This document shows positions 1 to 4,328 of a stretch of 5,211 bases of DNA, piece by piece. Position 1 is the first letter of the stretch. Each line of letters starts with the position of its first letter. Below the pieces are notes generated by a model that saw only the letters and a program-made list of their open reading frames with translations, did no database searches and was not told the DNA's origin. The position numbers were made by a program, and so were the translations under genes. This DNA comes from Bacillota bacterium (GTDB taxonomy: Bacteria; Bacillota_A; Clostridia; Acetivibrionales; DUMB01), in NCBI GenBank assembly GCA_023621975.1, contig JAMOAC010000469.1, positions 1 through 5,211 on the forward strand, in the 5' to 3' direction.

Positions 1-774
1 GCGCGCCTTGGAAACCTTTTCCTGGCCATAAGTATTGAAGGGTTCGAAGAGGAGACGGATATGCGCAGGGGCAAGGGAACATTCAAAAAGGTTGTAGAGG
101 CAATGGATCTCCTGAAGAGTTACGGGCTTGGATATGGTTTTTCAACATGCTATCACAGTAAGAACACTCATATTGTTGGTTCGGAAGAATATATTGATTT
201 TATGATTGAGAAGGGCTGCATGTTCGGATGGTATTTTACATACATGCCGTTAGGAAAGGATGCTGTTACTGAACTTTTGGTAACACCTGAACAAAGAGAG
301 TTTATGTACCATCAGGTCAGGAAATTCAGAGAAACGAAACCCATATTCCTTATTGATTTCTGGAATGACGGCGAGTATATTAACGGATGCATAGCAGGTG
401 GAAGGCATTATCTGCATATTAACGCAAAAGGCGATGTTGAACCTTGTGCATTTATACACTATTCTAATGTTAACATAAAAGAGACAAGCTTGCTGGATGC
501 TTTGAAATCTCCGTTATTTATGCAATATAAAATGAATCAGCCGTTTAATGAAAATCATCTAAGGCCATGTCCGCTACTGGATAACCCGGATAAATTAAAG
601 GAAATGGTCCATAAGGCTAATGCATATTCAACACAGCCCATTGACAGGGAGGATGTGGACACATTGACGGATAAGTGTCAAGACGTGGCAAAGAAGTGGG
701 CTGTAACGGCGGACAGACTTTGGGCTGAAAGTCAAAAAGCAAAAGAACAACAGGCAGAAAAACAACTGGCTTAA
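1..774 (+). CDS. Radical SAM protein with SPASM-like C-terminal cysteines (5' end missing)
   Basis: The reading frame is open from the first base, so the gene begins upstream; the ATG at 61 lies inside conserved sequence and is not the start. The visible 257 residues begin with the sixth-strand-side half of a radical SAM barrel: an SIEG motif followed by ETD-x-RRGKGTF (about residues 11-28), the usual signature seen after the SAM site in SPASM-type enzymes. The CxxxCxxC cluster loop would lie upstream of the window. Further on, Cys130 (codon 388-390), Gly144 and Cys149 give the C-x13-G-x4-C spacing of a SPASM/twitch auxiliary-cluster domain, with Cys190 in an RPCPLLD motif. The tail is helical, charged and rich in Lys, Gln and Glu. 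Family knowledge: such proteins use SAM radical chemistry, often to modify peptides or cofactors. Substrate unknown; no precursor peptide is visible downstream. A terminator closes the gene, so it is the last in its transcript. Confidence 0.85.
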   Translation, partial: ARLGNLFLAISIEGFEEETDMRRGKGTFKKVVEAMDLLKSYGLGYGFSTCYHSKNTHIVGSEEYIDFMIEKGCMFGWYFTYMPLGKDAVTELLVTPEQREFMYHQVRKFRETKPIFLIDFWNDGEYINGCIAGGRHYLHINAKGDVEPCAFIHYSNVNIKETSLLDALKSPLFMQYKMNQPFNENHLRPCPLLDNPDKLKEMVHKANAYSTQPIDREDVDTLTDKCQDVAKKWAVTADRLWAESQKAKEQQAEKQLA

Positions 775-821
775 AAGCAACTTGTATTGAGAAGCAACAG
801 CCTTATAAACAATCTCGGCAT

Positions 822-855
822 AAAATTCCGTGGATAAACCCCACGGAATTTTTTT
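822..855 (+). terminator. Intrinsic terminator of the radical SAM gene
   Basis: AATTCCGTGG (824-833) pairs perfectly with CCACGGAATT (841-850) around a 7-nt loop. The stem can extend by two A-T pairs into the T-run at 849-855. It sits about 48 nt after the stop codon. A GC core followed directly by seven T is the classic Rho-independent form on the plus strand. Confidence 0.93.
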
Positions 856-890
856 GTCACTTATAAGACATTCCCTGTACTGCGCAGCCC

Positions 891-919
891 TTGCCCTGCG
901 TGTTATTATTATTTATAAT
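891..919 (+). promoter_or_regulatory. Candidate promoter, distal, for the GDSL hydrolase
   Basis: A perfect TATAAT (914-919) lies 17 nt after TTGCCC (891-896), which matches only the TTG of the -35 consensus. Transcription would start near 926, immediately before the palindrome at 931-945. In such an AT-rich spacer a TATAAT can occur by chance, so this is a weak call. Confidence 0.25.
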
Positions 920-930
920 ATTAAAAATAC

Positions 931-945
931 ATAAGCAGTGCTTAT
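931..945. repeat. Perfect 15-bp palindrome ATAAGCA-G-TGCTTAT, possible operator
   Basis: Two perfect 7-bp half-sites flank a single central G (938). A one-base loop does not suit an RNA hairpin, so a protein-binding DNA site is more natural than a terminator, and no T-run follows. The same half-site ATAAGCA recurs at 988-994, inside the spacer of the candidate promoter at 980-1007. An operator controlling the hydrolase gene is inference only. Confidence 0.4.
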
Positions 946-979
946 TATTAAATTAACCCCTTGTTTGAGAATGTGCAAA

Positions 980-1007
980 TTGACATAATAAGCAATCAAA
1001 ATACCAT
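980..1007 (+). promoter_or_regulatory. Candidate promoter, proximal, for the GDSL hydrolase
   Basis: A perfect TTGACA (980-985) is followed after 16 nt by TACCAT (1002-1007), which matches four of six -10 positions including the key T-A and final T. Transcription would begin near 1014, giving a leader of about 48 nt before the GTG start. The half-site ATAAGCA (988-994) falls in the spacer. Confidence 0.4.
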
Positions 1008-1044
1008 GCTGGTTTAAAGCTGAATAAAAAGACAGTGACATAAA

Positions 1045-1056
1045 AAAGGATGGTGA
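1045..1056 (+). promoter_or_regulatory. Ribosome binding site that decides the GTG start
   Basis: The stretch AAAGGATGGTGA matches the anti-SD complement AAGGAGGTGA interrupted by one T. Both possible pairings (AAGGA ending at 1050, GGTGA ending at 1056) lie 5-11 nt before GTG 1062. The ATG at 1050 lies within this site and so has no usable Shine-Dalgarno of its own. Confidence 0.7.
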
Positions 1057-1061
1057 CTGGC

Positions 1062-1631
1062 GTGAAAATTGTATGTATTGGAGACAGCCTGACGACAGGA
1101 TATAAACTGAATAATCAGGAAGTATGGCCTGCACTGGTGGGTAAAAGGCATAATAATATAGAGGTTTTAAATATGGGCATTAACGGGGATACAACAGCAG
1201 GAGTCCTGGCAAGGTTTTACAGGGATGTTGTGGATCAAAAAGCCTCCCATGTTATTATAATGGCAGGAACAAATGATTTAATATGGGGAGTACCTCTTTC
1301 CCAGGTCAGGTCGAATATTGCAGCTGCTGTTATGCATTCATACAAGAACAGGATATTTCCTTTTATAGGGATTCCCATACCTGCTGAAATTGAGATGGCT
1401 AAAAAATATTGGCCGTTTGTTAAAGGTCTGGAACGGGTTAACGAGGAAATCTCATTATACCGGGAATGGATAAAGGAGTTTTCACTGAACTTCCAATGCA
1501 TTTACATAGATTTTTATGAATGCTTTTATGATTTTGCCTCTAACTCAGTAAAAACACACCTTTACCTTGACGGCCTTCATCCAAATGTCGAGGGGCATAA
1601 AATGATGGCAGATAAGGTCAAAATTTGTTAA
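1062..1631 (+). CDS. SGNH/GDSL-family hydrolase (lipase/acylhydrolase type)
   Basis: The 189-residue protein, counted from GTG 1062, carries all four SGNH blocks. These are GDSL near the N-terminus with nucleophile Ser9, an N-x-GINGDT block with the oxyanion Gly42, GTND with Asn71, and DGLHPN with Asp170 and His173 completing the Ser-His-Asp triad. Length fits single-domain GDSL_2 (PF13472-like) enzymes. Such enzymes hydrolyse esters or thioesters (lipids, acetylated sugars, lysophospholipids); the substrate cannot be read from the sequence. No signal peptide or membrane segment is present, so it is probably cytoplasmic. The frame also opens at ATG 1050, adding MVTG, but that codon overlaps the ribosome binding site. 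The gene stands alone: a terminator lies upstream and a new strong promoter overlaps its stop codon. The family is certain, the substrate is not. Confidence 0.93.
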   Translation: MKIVCIGDSLTTGYKLNNQEVWPALVGKRHNNIEVLNMGINGDTTAGVLARFYRDVVDQKASHVIIMAGTNDLIWGVPLSQVRSNIAAAVMHSYKNRIFPFIGIPIPAEIEMAKKYWPFVKGLERVNEEISLYREWIKEFSLNFQCIYIDFYECFYDFASNSVKTHLYLDGLHPNVEGHKMMADKVKIC

Positions 1632-1656
1632 CAATAAATATAATGTGTGTTATAAT
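1628..1656 (+). promoter_or_regulatory. Strong extended -10 promoter for the 1921-2712 membrane protein
   Basis: TTAACA (1628-1633, five of six to TTGACA), an optimal 17-nt spacer, then TG-T (1648-1650) and a perfect TATAAT (1651-1656). It overlaps the TAA stop of the hydrolase gene (1629-1631). Predicted transcription start is near 1663. It is the best promoter match in the window. A further TATAAT at 1639-1644 lies in its spacer. Confidence 0.75.
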
Positions 1657-1664
1657 GTTGTCAG

Positions 1665-1684
1665 GGCTGCTTTTTACAGCAGCC
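1665..1684 (+). other. Stem-loop at the predicted 5' end of the transcript
   Basis: A perfect 7-bp GC-rich stem with loop TTTTAC begins two or three bases after the predicted transcription start. It lacks a following T-run on either strand, so it is not an intrinsic terminator for the hydrolase gene. 5'-terminal stem-loops are known to protect bacterial mRNAs from decay; that role here is inference. Confidence 0.5.
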
Positions 1685-1721
1685 GAAATTGTATCAGGCG
1701 AGAATATCCTTTTCACCTGCC

Positions 1722-1785
1722 AGTCAAATTTTTATGCATATTTACAGGTGGTTTAAGTCAAATATTTATGCATATTTACATGCGG
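1722..1785. repeat. Imperfect 30-bp tandem direct repeat, period 34
   Basis: Copy 1 (1722-1751) and copy 2 (1756-1785) agree at 27 of 30 positions, both starting AGTCAAAT and sharing TTTATGCATATTTACA. The four bases TTTA separate them. Each copy contains the 8-bp palindrome TATGCATA (1733-1740 and 1767-1774). It may be a pair of protein-binding sites or a local duplication. Confidence 0.75.
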
Positions 1786-1907
1786 ATTAAAATGTGATTA
1801 TTCGGGCTGAATATTATAATGCACGTTTGGGAATAAACTTCTAAATTAACATATATTGCATAAGATTATAAAAAAGTAACTGTTTTAGGATGTTTCAACT
1901 TTTTCTT

Positions 1908-1914
1908 AAGGGGG
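1908..1914 (+). promoter_or_regulatory. Ribosome binding site for the 1921 gene
   Basis: AAGGGGG ends six bases before ATG 1921, which supports this start. Just upstream, AAAAAGT (1871-1877) and ACTTTTT (1898-1904) could form a weak AU-rich stem with a 20-nt loop. Confidence 0.7.
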
Positions 1915-1920
1915 CTAATA

Positions 1921-2712
1921 ATGAAACTTAACAAGGCCGATAAGATAAAGCTGCTGCTTTTTATTGTTTTCAGAGTAATAACAATTCTTGCAGGTGTAAT
2001 TGCCATAATCAACAATGACTGGACGAATTTTGCACTCTCAATACTTACGCTGCTGGTATTCTTTCTTCCATCCATGATTGAAAGGAAGCTGAGAGTGGAT
2101 TTCCCAAGCGAGTTTGAAATTGCAGTTGTCGTTTTTATTTTTGCCGCACTGTATCTTGGAGAAATTCGGTCATATTACATGAAGTACTGGTGGTGGGATT
2201 TGTTCCTGCATACCTTTTCGGGATCCATTATCGGAGCAATCGGTTTTACACTTGTAAATATATTGAATAAAAATGAGAAGGTTGCCATAAAATTAAGCCC
2301 CGTATTTGTATCCATATTTTCATTTTGCTTTTCCATGGCCATCGGAGCATTATGGGAAATTTACGAATTCATCATGGATTTTCTTTTTGGCCTGAATATG
2401 CAGAAGTCCGGATTGGTAGACACAATGACCGATCTTATTGTTGATGCGATAGGTGCACTGGTATTTTCAGTACTCGGGTATTTTTACCTGAAAGGCAAGA
2501 TAAATTTACTGGACAGGTTTATAGGAAGGATGAGAGACTGGAGCAAGGAACCGGAGCCTGAAATTAAAATCAGCTTTAATTTAAGAAAACCAACATTTAA
2601 AGTGAATAAAATCGCAAAAACAATAAAGGAGATTAAAGTACCCTCGGACACTGCCGATGAGATTGATTTAAAAGAGGATTTTTCCAAAGGGGAAATATAT
2701 CTGAGAAAATAG
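1921..2712 (+). CDS. Six-helix membrane protein, YjdF/DUF2238-like
   Basis: The 263-residue protein has about six hydrophobic segments, near residues 10-30, 36-53, 66-82, 93-114, 126-147 and 171-191, followed by a hydrophilic, Lys/Glu-rich tail of about 70 residues that is probably cytoplasmic. Polar residues buried in or beside the helices form a pattern: WWWD with Asp93, His97 (DLFLHTFSG), Glu146 and Glu149 (ALWEIYEF), and Asp167, Asp171 and Asp175 (DTMTDLIVDAIGAL). This arrangement resembles the YjdF/DUF2238 family of uncharacterised inner membrane proteins; the match is from memory of the motif. The conserved His and acidic residues suggest a metal site or a membrane-embedded enzyme, which is inference. 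There is no signal peptide. It has its own promoter and long leader and seems to be monocistronic, facing the convergent gene 48 nt beyond its stop. Confidence 0.85.
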   Translation: MKLNKADKIKLLLFIVFRVITILAGVIAIINNDWTNFALSILTLLVFFLPSMIERKLRVDFPSEFEIAVVVFIFAALYLGEIRSYYMKYWWWDLFLHTFSGSIIGAIGFTLVNILNKNEKVAIKLSPVFVSIFSFCFSMAIGALWEIYEFIMDFLFGLNMQKSGLVDTMTDLIVDAIGALVFSVLGYFYLKGKINLLDRFIGRMRDWSKEPEPEIKISFNLRKPTFKVNKIAKTIKEIKVPSDTADEIDLKEDFSKGEIYLRK

Positions 2713-2760
2713 ATGGTATTTGAAAAAAGTTCAAAAGAATAAAGATACAAATATAAACTA

Positions 2761-3708
2761 TCATTTTCGTACAACCGTTTCTATAAATTTGACGTATAGC
2801 CTTGTCAAAGGAAGGAAAACAAGTGCGCTCAGCACATTAAATATTGTGTGGGCGTTTGCAACCAACCGTGTCTTATCCTGTCCCAGTGCTGACGTAACTG
2901 TGATTATCAAGTTTGCAAACGGCATGAGTAAGGCCATGACGACTGCAGCGCCGATAATATTATATAAAGTATGTGTCCATGCTGTCCTTCGCGCCGCCAG
3001 ACTTGTGCCTATGCTTGCAATTTGCGTGGTTATGCATGTGCCTATGTTGTCACCTACGGTAAGTCCCAGTGCCGCTTCAAAGCTGATCAGGCCGGCATTG
3101 AAAAGGACGATTGTAAGCCCTACCGTTGCGCTGCTGCTTTGTACCAGCATTGTGACAATTATTCCTATGATAAGGCCGGCATATGGGTTATTCCCATAGG
3201 ACAGGAAAATGTTGTAAACCATTTCACTTTCTTTGGTAAGGGGAACTCCCGAATTCAATATTTTTAATCCGAGGAACATAAGGCCGAATCCTGTTATTGC
3301 TTTTCCCAATCCCTTGATTGAATGCTTTTTTGATACGAGGTTAATGGCAATTCCGGCTGCAAGAATTATAAATGCATAGTCAGTAAGCCTGAAAGACATT
3401 AATTGGGATGTTACGGTAGTTCCGATGTTGGCACCGTATATTATGCCGACAGCCTGGGCAAGCTGCATTAGGCCGGAATTGACAAGGCTGACGGTCATTA
3501 TTGTAATGGCAGTACTGCTTTGAACCAGTGCCGTAAGCAATGTTCCCGTGACAAATGCCATAAAAACATTGGGGGTAAATTTTCTTATGACTTTTTTAAT
3601 TCGGTTTTTATTTATGTTTTCAAGACCGGCGCTTAAAAGGCGAACACCGGAGCTTAAGCATAGTGTACCCGTTATAAAATCCAGTAGTATGATTAAAAGC
3701 AATTTCAT
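2761..3708 (-). CDS. Na+/phosphate cotransporter-family protein, short form (NptA/YjbB-like)
   Basis: The 315-residue protein shows the inverted duplication typical of the Na/Pi-cotransporter II family (PF02690). Repeat one has QSSTA (about 63-67) and GANIGTT (92-98). Repeat two has QSSSA (190-194) and GDNIGTC (219-225). The conserved NAHTIFN motif is at 285-291. About eight or more hydrophobic segments cover nearly the whole length. The QSS motifs line the Na+ and phosphate site in characterised members, so sodium-coupled phosphate movement across the cytoplasmic membrane is the likely role. Full-length bacterial relatives of about 540 residues add a cytoplasmic PhoU-like domain; this one ends right after the transporter core, with a natural stop. 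Start: ATG at 3708-3706 has AGAGG seven bases upstream. The frame extends two codons to a TTG (3714-3712), which is almost on top of that site and is unlikely to be used. Direction of phosphate flow is unknown. Confidence 0.92.
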   Translation of the reverse strand: MKLLLIILLDFITGTLCLSSGVRLLSAGLENINKNRIKKVIRKFTPNVFMAFVTGTLLTALVQSSTAITIMTVSLVNSGLMQLAQAVGIIYGANIGTTVTSQLMSFRLTDYAFIILAAGIAINLVSKKHSIKGLGKAITGFGLMFLGLKILNSGVPLTKESEMVYNIFLSYGNNPYAGLIIGIIVTMLVQSSSATVGLTIVLFNAGLISFEAALGLTVGDNIGTCITTQIASIGTSLAARRTAWTHTLYNIIGAAVVMALLMPFANLIITVTSALGQDKTRLVANAHTIFNVLSALVFLPLTRLYVKFIETVVRK

Positions 3709-3715
3709 AAACAAA

Positions 3716-3720
3716 CCTCT
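3716..3720 (-). promoter_or_regulatory. Ribosome binding site fixing the transporter start
   Basis: On the minus strand AGAGG lies seven bases before ATG 3708 but only one base before the in-frame TTG at 3714, so it supports the ATG. Confidence 0.65.
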
Positions 3721-3737
3721 TAAGCAATGTCCCGTTT

Positions 3738-3765
3738 TTGACTTACATTAAAAAATAGTCATTAT
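3738..3765 (+). promoter_or_regulatory. Weak candidate promoter in the divergent spacer
   Basis: TTGACT (3738-3743, five of six) is followed after 16 nt by CATTAT (3760-3765, four of six). It would give the Asp23-family gene a second, longer leader of about 95 nt. Low confidence. Confidence 0.2.
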
Positions 3766-3824
3766 TTCGGGGAAATAGAACTTGATATTTATCCTGAATT
3801 ATACTTTTTTACTGAGAAGCGGTA

Positions 3825-3833
3825 TGGTATAAT
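3825..3833 (+). promoter_or_regulatory. Extended -10 promoter for the Asp23-family gene
   Basis: TG-G-TATAAT gives a perfect extended -10 hexamer (TATAAT 3828-3833). The -35 region is only a T-run (3805-3810), but an extended -10 can work without a good -35. Transcription would start near 3840, leaving a short leader of about 27 nt with the ribosome binding site. This divergent spacer (3709-3866) must also hold the minus-strand promoter of the transporter; a minus-strand TATAAT at 3803-3798 is possible, but its -35 is poor. Confidence 0.6.
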
Positions 3834-3851
3834 TATTAAAAAAATGTAAAC

Positions 3852-3857
3852 GGAGGG
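3852..3857 (+). promoter_or_regulatory. Ribosome binding site fixing the Asp23-family start
   Basis: GGAGGG ends nine bases before ATG 3867. The in-frame TTG at 3858 directly touches this site and therefore cannot be the start. Confidence 0.8.
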
Positions 3858-3866
3858 TTGATTTTC

Positions 3867-4271
3867 ATGACAGAAGACACCGAAAAAGTTGTAAGAAGAG
3901 ATAAAATTACTATAGCCGATGAAGTAATTGCAACTATTGCGGGTATAGCAGCATCCGAAGTCAAAGATGTCACATCCATGAGCGGTAATTTAGCCGATGG
4001 TATAGCAGGAATGCTTGGAAAGAAAAACTTTGCCAAAGGGGTAAAAGTTGAAGCCGGAGAAAAAGAAGTCATTATAAATCTCTCGGTTATTGTTGAGTAT
4101 GGCTGTAAAATACATGAAGTTGCCCAGCAGATACAGAAGAATGTCAGAGAAGCGGTAGAAGAGATGACAGGCCTGGATGTGGTTGAGGTAAACGTTCATG
4201 TACTTGGCGTCAATACAAGCAAAATTTTGAAAAAAGAGACGGAAGAAGCGATAAAACTCGGGGAAGAATAA
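3867..4271 (+). CDS. Asp23/Gls24-family envelope stress response protein
   Basis: The 134-residue soluble protein matches the Asp23/Gls24 (DUF322, PF03780) family over nearly its full length. It has an N-terminal ITIADEV ... IAGIAASEVKDV segment (about 14-35), a variable Gly/Lys-rich middle (about 40-60), and then the most conserved part: LSVIVEYG (72-79), IHEVAQQIQ (82-90), NVREAVEEMTGL (92-103) and VNVHVLGV (108-115). No signal peptide or membrane segment is seen. Known members are abundant cytoplasmic proteins; staphylococcal Asp23 is tethered to the membrane by a partner and is linked to alkaline or envelope stress. Many clostridial genomes carry several copies of unknown role. The C-terminal 20 residues are charged and probably helical. 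It has its own extended -10 promoter, and no terminator is seen before the next gene, so the two are likely co-transcribed. A physical partnership with the downstream membrane protein is inference. Confidence 0.93.
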   Translation: MTEDTEKVVRRDKITIADEVIATIAGIAASEVKDVTSMSGNLADGIAGMLGKKNFAKGVKVEAGEKEVIINLSVIVEYGCKIHEVAQQIQKNVREAVEEMTGLDVVEVNVHVLGVNTSKILKKETEEAIKLGEE

Positions 4272-4328
4272 TTTACACATATTTCAACGAGTTTAAGGCA
4301 GTAGCCGGTGAAATAATAAATATCAGCT

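Larger units (their letters stand above)
1663..1920 (+). promoter_or_regulatory. Long structured 5' leader of the membrane protein gene
   Basis: About 258 nt separate the predicted transcription start from ATG 1921, and no gene fits in between on either strand. The leader opens with a 7-bp stem-loop (GGCTGCT 1665-1671 with AGCAGCC 1678-1684, loop of 6) almost at the 5' end. CACCTG (1714-1719) can pair either with CAGGCG (1695-1700, one mismatch) or with CAGGTG (1745-1750, perfect), so two exclusive folds are possible. A 30-bp tandem repeat follows (1722-1785). A second TATAAT (1815-1820) without a good -35 could be a later promoter. No riboswitch class that I recognise is present, and there is no terminator-like T-run after the stems. 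Confidence 0.4.

Noticed and set aside
61..774. ATG at 61 as the real start of the radical SAM protein
   Set aside because: The frame is open to base 1, and the 20 upstream residues hold conserved SIEG...ETD sequence that continues into RRGKGTF, so the gene is cut by the window edge.
880..887. Palindrome CTGCGCAG
   Set aside because: Eight bases is too short to support a site call without a second copy.
1050..1064. ATG 1050 as start of the GDSL hydrolase
   Set aside because: It overlaps the ribosome binding site; GTG 1062 has proper spacing and puts GDSL at residue 7-10 as is typical.
913..1134. 73-codon minus-strand open frame in the hydrolase upstream region
   Set aside because: It overlaps the conserved start of the hydrolase on the other strand, has no recognisable motif, and is explained by AT-rich spacer DNA.
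1665..1684. Terminator of the GDSL hydrolase gene
   Set aside because: The stem is good, but no T-run follows on either strand.
1722..1785. CRISPR array
   Set aside because: There are only two copies with a 4-bp gap, which leaves no room for spacers, and no cas genes are present.
2719..2735. Hairpin TTTGAA/TTCAAA as terminator between the convergent genes
   Set aside because: It is only 6 bp, almost all A-T, with no T-run following on the plus strand.
2720..3199. 159-codon plus-strand open frame
   Set aside because: It lies opposite the Na/Pi transporter gene, has no family resemblance or ribosome binding site, and its composition is that of a reverse-complement shadow.
3798..3803. Minus-strand TATAAT as the transporter promoter
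   Set aside because: The -35 position 16-18 nt away matches TTGACA at only about two bases, so it is not strong enough to list as a feature.
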